A stretch of 64,000 bases of DNA from Bin5 sp963662575 (GTDB lineage: Bacteria; Chloroflexota; Anaerolineae; Caldilineales; Caldilineaceae): assembly GCA_963662575.1 (NCBI GenBank), contig OY759723.1, positions 4,650,001 through 4,714,000 on the forward strand, given 5' to 3'. Under the pieces are notes generated by a model. It was not told where the DNA came from. It saw nothing but the letters and a program-made list of their open reading frames with translations, and did not search any database. Each line of letters begins with the position of its first letter. The first letter of the stretch is position 1. A program made the translations under genes and the position numbers. This document shows positions 57,561 to 64,000 of this stretch, piece after piece.

Positions 57561-58349
57561 ATGGGTTCTTTTGAGGGGAAACGCGGTCTCATATTTGGCG
57601 TTGCGAACAAGAATTCGATTGCCTGGGGAATTGCACAGGCTTTGGTAGAGGAAGGCGCAGAGCTTGGATTCAGCTATGCAGGCGAGGTACTTCAGAAGCG
57701 GGTCACTCCATTGGCCGAATCTGTTGGCAGCAAGTTCATAGAGGAGTGCGACGTCACCGATGATGCCGCCATAGACTGCCTTTTCGAGAAAGCGGAGAAA
57801 CATTTTGGCAGCCTCGACTTTCTGGTGCATTCGATTGCATTCGCGCCGCGGGAGGATTTGGGCGGCCGCTTTGTGGATACAAGCCGCGAGGGTTTTCGCC
57901 TTGCTCTTGACATCAGCTGTTACAGCCTGGTAGCGCTTGCCAAACGTGCGGTGCCGTTGATGTCAGAGGGGGGCAGCATGTTGGCGATGACCTACTACGG
58001 CTCCGAAAAAGTGACGCCCAATTACAATGTAATGGGCGTGGCAAAGGCGGCGCTGGAAGCGACGGTTCGCTATCTTGCCTGGGACCTGGGAGGCGATCAG
58101 GTGCGGGTCAATGCCATTAGCGCGGGCCCGATCAAGACGCTGGCCTCGGCCGGGGTGAGCGGCTTCCGCAAGAGCCTTGGCTATGTGGGCACGGTTGCGC
58201 CGATGGGGAATGTTACACAGACCGACGTGGGAAATGCCGCCCGGTTCCTGCTGGGAGACTGGGCACAGAAGATCACGGGCGAGGTGGTCTATGTCGACGG
58301 CGGCTACAACATTATGGGCGCCCCCGACATGGACTCTGTCGGCGGGTAG
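57561..58349 (+). CDS. fabI: Enoyl-[acyl-carrier-protein] reductase (NADH), FabI
   Basis: Short-chain-dehydrogenase type enoyl-ACP reductase of 262 residues, the last step of the fatty acid elongation cycle in the cytoplasm. It has GLIFGVANKNSIAWGIA at the cofactor site, SIAFAPRE, and the catalytic Tyr155-x6-Lys162 (YNVMGVAK) with Tyr145/146 upstream, matching the E. coli FabI spacing. VNAISAGPIKT and GEVVYVDGGYNIMG complete the family pattern. AAGGAG before the ATG is well placed. It is a single-gene unit ended by the terminator at 58381-58416. Length is normal. Confidence 0.96.
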   Translation: MGSFEGKRGLIFGVANKNSIAWGIAQALVEEGAELGFSYAGEVLQKRVTPLAESVGSKFIEECDVTDDAAIDCLFEKAEKHFGSLDFLVHSIAFAPREDLGGRFVDTSREGFRLALDISCYSLVALAKRAVPLMSEGGSMLAMTYYGSEKVTPNYNVMGVAKAALEATVRYLAWDLGGDQVRVNAISAGPIKTLASAGVSGFRKSLGYVGTVAPMGNVTQTDVGNAARFLLGDWAQKITGEVVYVDGGYNIMGAPDMDSVGG

Positions 58350-58380
58350 AAGTTCGAGAGCAGTTCCATTCTGAAAGCAA

Positions 58381-58416
58381 ACAGGTCAACCCGGTCGATG
58401 GGTTGACCTGTTTTTT
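58381..58416 (+). terminator. Rho-independent terminator after fabI
   Basis: A 12-bp perfect stem (ACAGGTCAACCC / GGGTTGACCTGT) with a 7-base loop is followed by a T6 run. The opposite strand also carries a T-rich tail, so it may stop transcripts from the tRNA genes too. Confidence 0.95.
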
Positions 58417-58428
58417 CATGTCTACCTG

Positions 58429-58501
58429 CGGGAGCGACGGGATTTGAACCCGCGACCTCCGGCTTGACAGGCCGATATGCTAACCGCTACACCACGCCCC
58501 C
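58429..58501 (-). tRNA. tRNA-Asp (anticodon GUC), copy 1
   Basis: A 73-nucleotide cloverleaf on the - strand. The acceptor GGGGGCG pairs with CGCTCCC, the anticodon loop reads CTGTCAA (anticodon GTC) on a TCGGC/GCCGG stem, and the T arm is GCGGG/CCCGT with loop TTCAAAT. No CCA is encoded. It differs from the copy at 58539 by one base, at position 26 (A here, G there). Confidence 0.96.
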
Positions 58502-58538
58502 AAGATTTCCCTATGGATTGGCATTTCATCCGCCGTGG

Positions 58539-58611
58539 CGGGAGCGACGGGATTTGAACCCGCGACCTCCGGCTTGACAGGCCGACATGCTAACCGCTAC
58601 ACCACGCCCCC
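58539..58611 (-). tRNA. tRNA-Asp (anticodon GUC), copy 2
   Basis: Second 73-nucleotide tRNA-Asp on the - strand, 37 bases upstream of copy 1 in transcription order and identical except for G26. The same acceptor, anticodon loop CTGTCAA and T arm are present. CCA is not encoded. The two are almost certainly transcribed together and arose by tandem duplication. Confidence 0.96.
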
Positions 58612-58726
58612 ATCAGGAAACCATGACATGTGCCGGGAAGAATAACACCGCCAGGCGCGATTGTCAAATGAAGTGGGACATCTGGCGAGAGAAATTGGAC
58701 TGAGAACACGAGGGCGAGAGGCCGCT

Positions 58727-59866
58727 TCAGCCTCTACGCGGGGGGAGACGGGGAAAGCTTTTGCGGACACGCCGAAAGAGCCGTCCTGAGACCGCAGCCT
58801 TTGAAGTTGACGCCTTTGGGGCGCCTGTGGGGATACGCGGCTTGCGTGCATTGTCGACGATTCGCAAGGCCGCTTGCTTGCCCTGGCCCAGTGCCTCCCG
58901 GTAGTGGCCCTTCATCAGTTCCGGTGTAATTTTCTGACCTTCTGTGGCCCAAACCAGGACCGCACTTCCGATTGCCCAGGTGCCGGCATAGGATACGGCG
59001 ACCTTGGGCACGATGCCCCACACGGGAATCAGGCCAACCATTTCGCGAGCGAGCTGGCGAAAGAGGAAGCCGCCGCCGAGAACGCCGACGATTTCTCCCA
59101 ATAGCTTCTGCGGCGAACCGGACTTGCCTGAGACAAGGGCGATTTTGTATGCCATCATCAGCTGGTTTTTGGTCAGTACGATGGCGTCGCCGGCACCTAG
59201 CACGAACCCCAGCCCCGGCACTGTCTCGCCCAAGCCGGTGGTGAAGGAGTAGCCGGCGTTAACCTGTGAAGTCTCCTGGATGAGGAGATTGCAGGCTGGC
59301 GTACGCAGCGGAGGGAGACGCCGGGCCAGCGGCAGACGAAGTGAGGACGGGACGACGTCGATTAAGGCGTTGGCTACGCGATTGACGGCATCATCGGACC
59401 AACCGGCGATTGCCACGCGCACCTGCTCTCCCCAGCGGGCGATCTCGCCGTCAGGCCGTTTGCCTTCGGACCCGGTCAGGACGATCAGAGCCGGGATCGA
59501 ATTTGAGCGAAGCATCCTTAGCAGAGAGGTGAGATCGTCGCTGAGCTCGACACGAGTGGTTACCAACAGGGCGCAGTCAATAGAAGGAAGAGTTTTGTAG
59601 GACGAGGGCGTTTCAGATTCAGGCGCAAAGGGAACGATGTCCGTACTCTGAGAGAGCAGTCCAGAGCCGGCGCTGTCGGTGACGGTAAGCCAGGGATGAC
59701 TGAAGTCGGCGCCGGGGTCGCTGAGCCAGCGGGCGGCCTCTTCGGCGTCCGCCTCATCATCGGCTGCGATCAGCAGATGGAAGGGGGCCTCAATCTCACG
59801 CTGAATCTCGGCCAGATTGATTTCACTGACAATCTGCCAGATGGAACGCAACGGCAGTGAACGCAT
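58727..59866 (-). CDS. DUF697 membrane protein with degenerate GTPase-like N-terminus
   Basis: A 379-residue protein. The N-terminal part (about 1-190) reads like a GTPase domain of the Era/YcjX type (SIDCALLVTTR, SIPALIVLTGSEG), but I see no Walker A (GxxxxGK) motif, so it probably does not bind nucleotide. The C-terminal part (about 225-325) has the Gly-rich helices of DUF697 (GEIVGVLGGGFLFRQLARE, then VSYAGTWAIGSAV), normally associated with small GTPases at the membrane. A basic tail ends the protein. It starts 12 bases after the threonine aldolase stop, so both share a transcript. The function is unknown. Confidence 0.72.
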   Translation of the reverse strand: MRSLPLRSIWQIVSEINLAEIQREIEAPFHLLIAADDEADAEEAARWLSDPGADFSHPWLTVTDSAGSGLLSQSTDIVPFAPESETPSSYKTLPSIDCALLVTTRVELSDDLTSLLRMLRSNSIPALIVLTGSEGKRPDGEIARWGEQVRVAIAGWSDDAVNRVANALIDVVPSSLRLPLARRLPPLRTPACNLLIQETSQVNAGYSFTTGLGETVPGLGFVLGAGDAIVLTKNQLMMAYKIALVSGKSGSPQKLLGEIVGVLGGGFLFRQLAREMVGLIPVWGIVPKVAVSYAGTWAIGSAVLVWATEGQKITPELMKGHYREALGQGKQAALRIVDNARKPRIPTGAPKASTSKAAVSGRLFRRVRKSFPRLPPRRG

Positions 59867-59878
59867 CGCTCACTTCGC

Positions 59879-60961
59879 CTATCCGTACACGCGCACGCCA
59901 TCGCTGGCGCCACCGCCGCCAGACTGGAGGACATGGGAAAAAGCGTCGAGTGTACGCTCGATGTCAGCGGAGGTCACGTGCAGATTTGTGACCGCTCGCA
60001 GGTGGGTGCTGTCGATGGGATTCAACAGAACGCCCAGCTCTCTCAGGCCGGCCGATAACTGAACCGGGGTAATGTCGTCACGACACAGTTCGAAGATTAC
60101 GATATCGGTCTCAATCAGTTCCGGATCGATACCGATTCCGTCCAGTTGCGCCAGGCCCTGGGCCAGCTTAAGGGCGTTTGCATGGTCGTCGGCAAGCCTT
60201 TCGATCATTTCGGTGATGGCAACGATGCCGGCGGCAGCGATGATGCCGGCCTGGCGGGTGCCGCCACCGAGGATTTTGCGCATGCGTCGGGCGCGCTTGA
60301 TAAACTCCGAGTCTCCTACTATCACCGAACCAACAGGCGCGCCCAAACCTTTGCTCAGGCAGAGGCTGGCACTGTCCGCCTCCTTCAACAGGCGGGCGGG
60401 AGAAACATTCAGAGCGACGGCGGCATTCCATAGGCGGGCCCCGTCAACGTGGAGCTTCATATCGTGGCTGTGCGCCAAGTTGCCGGCGGCGTCCATGTAC
60501 TCGACGGGCAGGCAGCGTCCACCGCTGCGATTGTGGGTATTTTCGATCGCCAGCAGCCGGGAACGCGGGTGGTGCTCGTCATCGGGGCGGATCGATGATG
60601 CCACTCTTTGCAAGTCCAGGGTACCGTCTGGAGCAGTAGGCAGCGGACGCGGATGGACCCCGCCCAAGCCTGCAGAACCGCCTTGCTCAGACAGGAAGAT
60701 GTGCGCCTGATCTCCCAGGATCATTTCGTCCCCGCGGCCGCAGTGGCTAAGCAACGAGGCCAGGTTGCCCATTGTCCCGCTGGACACGAAGACGGCGGCC
60801 TCTTTCTCAAGCAGGTCGGCGGTCATCGCCTCCAGGCGGTTGACGGTCGGGTCTTCGCCGTAAACGTCATCACCGACCGGTGCGGCAGCCATGGCTTTGC
60901 GCATGGCCTCCGTCGGCTGGGTGACGGTATCGGAGCGCAAGTCAATTATTTTGTTGGTCAA
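59879..60961 (-). CDS. ltaE: Low-specificity L-threonine aldolase
   Basis: PLP-dependent fold-type I enzyme of 360 residues that cleaves L-threonine/allo-threonine to glycine and acetaldehyde. It has IDLRSDTVTQPTEAMRKAM at the start, GDDVYGEDPTVN, SGTMGNL, ENTHNRSGG, HVDGARLWNAA (PLP-binding Asp) and the Schiff-base K204 in SLCLSKGLGAPVGS. The start codon is TTG, supported by AAAGG 8 bases upstream and by the exact family N-terminus. It is co-transcribed with the DUF697 gene. Length is normal. Confidence 0.95.
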   Translation of the reverse strand: MTNKIIDLRSDTVTQPTEAMRKAMAAAPVGDDVYGEDPTVNRLEAMTADLLEKEAAVFVSSGTMGNLASLLSHCGRGDEMILGDQAHIFLSEQGGSAGLGGVHPRPLPTAPDGTLDLQRVASSIRPDDEHHPRSRLLAIENTHNRSGGRCLPVEYMDAAGNLAHSHDMKLHVDGARLWNAAVALNVSPARLLKEADSASLCLSKGLGAPVGSVIVGDSEFIKRARRMRKILGGGTRQAGIIAAAGIVAITEMIERLADDHANALKLAQGLAQLDGIGIDPELIETDIVIFELCRDDITPVQLSAGLRELGVLLNPIDSTHLRAVTNLHVTSADIERTLDAFSHVLQSGGGGASDGVRVYG

Positions 60962-61034
60962 AGCAATTACCTTTCCTGGTGCGAAAGAAGCGCTACAGTT
61001 CTGTGGTCGGTTTCTTCGATGCCTACCCTATGGC

Positions 61035-62954
61035 TCAAGTCGCGGTCGTCTGCTGGTGCTGGCCGATATAGCCGATTAAGACGACATTTCGGTCTTGATC
61101 CCAGTCAAAAGCGATTCGAATGGTATAACGTGCATCCTTGTTGCTGCCTGTGCCGACATGTTTTTTCAACCAGTACGTTTTGCCCTCGAGCTGGGTCGTG
61201 TACCAGGGCTTGTACCGTTTCATCGTGTTGTCGCTCTGTTTCCCTGTGTAGCTCCAACCACAGGCTTTCAGTATTGACTTGCCAAAGTCGGGCACGCTGT
61301 CCTCGCCCATTTTGGCGCGATAATAGGTCGTGGCCAGCCATTGGAGTGCGGCCAACACTTTGCCAGGCTTCTGATAGGGATTGTCGTCGATCTCCGATTT
61401 CGAGTTAGGCTGAAACAGGAGCTCACCGGCGAACTTTTCTCTTGCAAGCGCGACGGCTGTTCTGACGTCCTCTATGGGCAGGATTTCAACCTCACCGGGT
61501 GATTCGTTGGGACGTGAAAAACGCATGCGCGCCGTTTCGTAGGCTACACGCCAAATTCTGACAACATCCTGGCTCGTCTTTAAATCGCTTTGAAGCGTCT
61601 GTATTTCTTGTTTCAGAGAACGGTTCTCTGATTTGATTAAGCGGAAATCACCCATTGATTGGATAGGAAATTCAGCGGGGGGTCCACTATACCCCCCTGT
61701 TATGGAGGCATCAGTCGATTGATGGAGGCCGTCAGTTTCGTCATTTGCCTTGGGCAGCGCGGCTTGAGCCGAAACTTCGTCGGCAATAATGTTGGCTGAT
61801 TGGAGCGGTCCGACCTCTGCTTCGGCTGAAGAAAGTGGGTTGTCCTCTGGCTTGGAAATAAGTTCGACTAGTTCTGACTGCTTGTCGCAAAATGCAGTGA
61901 CGGCTTCAGAAGTAGCAGCGGCACGCCCTTTGCTCGACAGTGCGGGATCGTCGTCAGTTGGGTCTATTGGTGAAAACAGTCTATGAATCTGATTCAGGCA
62001 CTTAAGGGTCTGAAGCTGCAGGTCCGAACGCTTCGGCGCAAGGACCGCCTCTTCCTGAATGTTCGAGGCAATGTCATGTACTAGTTTGTAGTGGCCTAGT
62101 AAACGCTTCAGGGATTCTATCAGGCGCAGCAGTTCAGCAATTCCTTCAAGTGTTGTTGGCTGGTTGGTCTGTTGCCGGCGAGATAGACGTTCGACGGCCC
62201 ATGAATCGGTATCGCATTGGAAAAAGGTCAGTTCCCGCCCGAAATCCTGCTTCAACTCTGCGAGCAGCTCCTTCGAACGGACGACGTGATGTCGTTCATT
62301 CTCTTTGTTTTGGATAATTTCGGTGACCGACGCGACGAAATCTGTGGCCTGCTGCCATTGAGGCGCGTCTGCCGGCAATGCTTGCAGTTCTTCAAGCCAT
62401 TGCGGGAAGAAAGCCTCTTTGGGCGTATCAGCCGACTCGTCCAAAACGCCGACTTCAGAGGAGGGAATTTTCCCTGAAACGCAACATAGCATGAGAGCGA
62501 TATCATCTTCACGGAACCGGCTATGGGATTCAACGACTTGCCGGCTATGTTGCCTCCAACTCTCGATGTCCCACGTGCCAGAAAATCGACTTTCTGAAAA
62601 GTCCAATCCATTCATTGACATCTCTGAATCAGAGAGATGTTTGCTAACTACGCCTTGAAGTTCCTGGTGGGAACTCATCCAGATTTGCAGAACAATTCCA
62701 ACGAACTCGGGAGAAAAACCCATTGATTGCAAAACGTTTTTCTGGACAAGCTCGTGAGGTGCTTTCAAGGGTTCCCGAAACCCGTCAATCTTCGGCCCGC
62801 TATTGACTGCAAGCATGAAGAATTTCTTCAGGTGACCTGAGGCATGCTTCCAACGCGTCAAGACGCGCCTTGCGACCGCAGTCTGTTGCTCTTCCGGCAA
62901 AAAATCGTTGATGGCAGTCAATGCTGGGGGTGCGTTTCCTGCTTTGTCTTCCAT
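61035..62954 (-). CDS. Uncharacterised 639-residue protein
   Basis: I do not recognise a family. No signal peptide or membrane segment is seen, so it is probably cytoplasmic. Residues 1-300 are rich in Gln, Glu and Leu with helical character, 300-430 is a low-complexity acidic/Ser-rich linker, and 430-480 is probably coiled coil (SENRSLKQEIQTLQSDL). The C-terminal 120 residues (about 515-639) look like a compact beta domain: RYTIRIAFDWDQDRNVVLIG then YIGQHQQT, with several Trp/Lys-rich pieces before it. The end resembles small RelE-like or DNA-end-binding folds only loosely. I chose the ATG at 62954, preceded by AGGAGAGG, over an in-frame TTG at 62975. It could be an accessory gene. Confidence 0.65.
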   Translation of the reverse strand: MEDKAGNAPPALTAINDFLPEEQQTAVARRVLTRWKHASGHLKKFFMLAVNSGPKIDGFREPLKAPHELVQKNVLQSMGFSPEFVGIVLQIWMSSHQELQGVVSKHLSDSEMSMNGLDFSESRFSGTWDIESWRQHSRQVVESHSRFREDDIALMLCCVSGKIPSSEVGVLDESADTPKEAFFPQWLEELQALPADAPQWQQATDFVASVTEIIQNKENERHHVVRSKELLAELKQDFGRELTFFQCDTDSWAVERLSRRQQTNQPTTLEGIAELLRLIESLKRLLGHYKLVHDIASNIQEEAVLAPKRSDLQLQTLKCLNQIHRLFSPIDPTDDDPALSSKGRAAATSEAVTAFCDKQSELVELISKPEDNPLSSAEAEVGPLQSANIIADEVSAQAALPKANDETDGLHQSTDASITGGYSGPPAEFPIQSMGDFRLIKSENRSLKQEIQTLQSDLKTSQDVVRIWRVAYETARMRFSRPNESPGEVEILPIEDVRTAVALAREKFAGELLFQPNSKSEIDDNPYQKPGKVLAALQWLATTYYRAKMGEDSVPDFGKSILKACGWSYTGKQSDNTMKRYKPWYTTQLEGKTYWLKKHVGTGSNKDARYTIRIAFDWDQDRNVVLIGYIGQHQQTTAT

Positions 62955-62998
62955 TCCTCTCCTAATCGAGCACAACTGACCTATTTTCTCAGAGATAG

Positions 62999-63072
62999 GA
63001 ACAAAACGAGGAGAGAGTGGTGGACGGCGGGTCTGTAAGAAGACCGTAACGCCACCGTTCTCTCTCCTCGTT
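62999..63072 (-). terminator. Long hairpin, probable terminator of the upstream lipoprotein gene
   Basis: AACGAGGAGAGAG at 63005-63017 pairs perfectly with CTCTCTCCTCGTT at 63060-63072, and GGTCT/AGACC (63030-63034/63041-63045) forms an inner stem. Read on the - strand, the outer stem ends in TTTTGTT. It lies after the stop codon at 63093 and before the next start, so a terminator is the simplest reading. Confidence 0.65.
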
Positions 63073-63092
63073 CCATTGCTAAGTCCTAGCGT

Positions 63093-63995
63093 CTATTCGG
63101 GTCGGAAAGTCCCGATAATCAGATCGATTTCCTGTTGCCTGTTCTGGGCCTGATTGGCCGGAACAGCGTTGATCAGAATGTAAGCCGTGTCATTTGCACG
63201 CAGCGCTGTAATGACGATATGGGCGTTGAACAGACCTTGACTGGCAAGGTCGGCGCTGGCCACACCCTTAATGGAAGGCAGATTGTTGGTCGTGCCTGCC
63301 TCGAGGCTCTGCACTTCCACAGGTACCGGAAGGGGAAGGCTCTCCAACTGCTCTGTCAGCCACTCCACCAGGCTTTCGGAGGAAATGTCATCGTCGAGAT
63401 TCGGGAAAATGCCGACGCCGGTCATGGCGGCGATAGGCGGATTGGAGAAAATCGCCAACTGAATGCCGAGATGGCCGGCGTTTTCGCCGCCAGGCCCGGT
63501 GAGGGCGTCATCCACCTGTTGGGCGGCGTCCGCGCTCACGAAACGCATGATCTGACTAAGTTGGCCGCTCTGGAGGTCGAATACAGACCAACCACGCGGG
63601 ACTGCAAATGAGTAGCCCAGACGCTCATTTTCGACCTTGGTCCAGCCATTGGGGATACTTACTTTGGGCTCCGGCGCCGGTGTTGCTGTGGGCGGAGCTG
63701 GCGTTGGCGTGTCGGTCGGCTCCGGCTCTGGCACCGGCGTATCGGTGGGCGGTACCGGCGTTGGCGTGTCGGTAGGTGGCACCGGCGTGTCAGTGGGCGG
63801 CACCGGCGTATCGGTGGGCGGCACTGCGGTGGCGGTTGGTTCCGCCTGCCTTCGGTTACAGCCAGCCAATGCCAACGCCGCCACCAGAACGATCAGAACG
63901 ACCATGTAAGATGGTCGCGCCGAGTAAGATCGGCTCAACCGCTTGACTTGTCGGCCCAACCATCTGGCACTTTCAACTGTCGAAATCTGCATCAT
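63093..63995 (-). CDS. Lipoprotein with Pro/Thr-rich stalk
   Basis: Extracytoplasmic lipoprotein of about 300 residues. A hydrophobic signal (about 31-45) ends at lipobox LAGC (Cys46). A stalk of VPPTDTP-type repeats (about 55-110) follows, then a globular domain (about 113-300) that begins with GWTKVENERLGYSFAVPRGW. The opening is reminiscent of PsbP/MOG1-like domains but I cannot prove that. I keep the upstream ATG near 63995 because GGAG lies before it and because it provides basic residues before the signal; an ATG at 63905 is possible. The stalk repeats are simple in sequence and differ in length easily. It ends 138 bases before the next gene, with a hairpin in between. Confidence 0.72.
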   Translation of the reverse strand: MMQISTVESARWLGRQVKRLSRSYSARPSYMVVLIVLVAALALAGCNRRQAEPTATAVPPTDTPVPPTDTPVPPTDTPTPVPPTDTPVPEPEPTDTPTPAPPTATPAPEPKVSIPNGWTKVENERLGYSFAVPRGWSVFDLQSGQLSQIMRFVSADAAQQVDDALTGPGGENAGHLGIQLAIFSNPPIAAMTGVGIFPNLDDDISSESLVEWLTEQLESLPLPVPVEVQSLEAGTTNNLPSIKGVASADLASQGLFNAHIVITALRANDTAYILINAVPANQAQNRQQEIDLIIGTFRPE

Positions 63996-64000
63996 ACTCC

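Overview
The window looks like a chromosome segment of a free-living Chloroflexota bacterium, probably an uncultured lineage related to Caldilineales. The best clue is 32.4-54.1 kb. It combines two 'YYY' membrane proteins (DUF2298; named TIGR03662, Chlor_Arch_YYY) with an Agl23-type protein (TIGR03663). These two families are known to co-occur and are found mainly in Chloroflexi and Archaea. The rest fits: many sulfatases, duplicated peptide/oligosaccharide-type binding proteins and PQQ-type sugar dehydrogenases. No phage, transposase or CRISPR array was seen. No database search was possible, so family names rest on motifs recognised by eye.

Region 1 (1-28.2 kb) is a catabolic locus. On the + strand are the end of a zinc-type alcohol dehydrogenase, two related enzymes that look like TIM-barrel glycosidases, and a DapA-family aldolase. 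On the - strand, from about 25.9 kb down to 5.5 kb, lies a nearly continuous co-directional series: Tat-type binding lipoprotein, sulfatase (ATGA overlap), sulfatase, second binding lipoprotein, two permeases, three PQQ-type dehydrogenase lipoproteins holding four catalytic modules, and two sister sulfatases. A fifth sulfatase is on the + strand at 26.7 kb. The sulfatases show no signal peptides and the dehydrogenases are lipoproteins, so I infer oxidation of sugars outside the membrane and desulfation of imported oligosaccharides inside. A decayed copy of a glycosidase-like gene at 7072-7269, missed as an ORF, shows that a glycosidase/sulfatase pair was duplicated and half of it lost.

Region 2 (28.2-32.4 kb) holds an array of eleven 47-bp units, each with an 8-bp-stem palindrome, then a YabE-like cell-wall protein (DUF348 repeats, G5, 3D) with a strong terminator, then about 1.1 kb without a recognisable gene.

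Region 3 (32.4-54.1 kb) is the most unusual part: six very large membrane or envelope proteins plus a Nudix hydrolase in one tightly packed + strand series. They combine GT39-like and YYY membrane modules, cytoplasmic-type zinc ribbons, PA14-like domains and C-terminal NHL propellers. I infer an uncharacterised envelope glycosylation or glycan-assembly system.

Region 4 (54.1-64 kb) is mostly housekeeping: an aldonate dehydratase of the IlvD/Edd family, tyrS, fabI with a strong terminator, two tandem tRNA-Asp genes, a DUF697 protein, threonine aldolase, an unrecognised 639-residue protein and a lipoprotein with a Pro/Thr-rich stalk.
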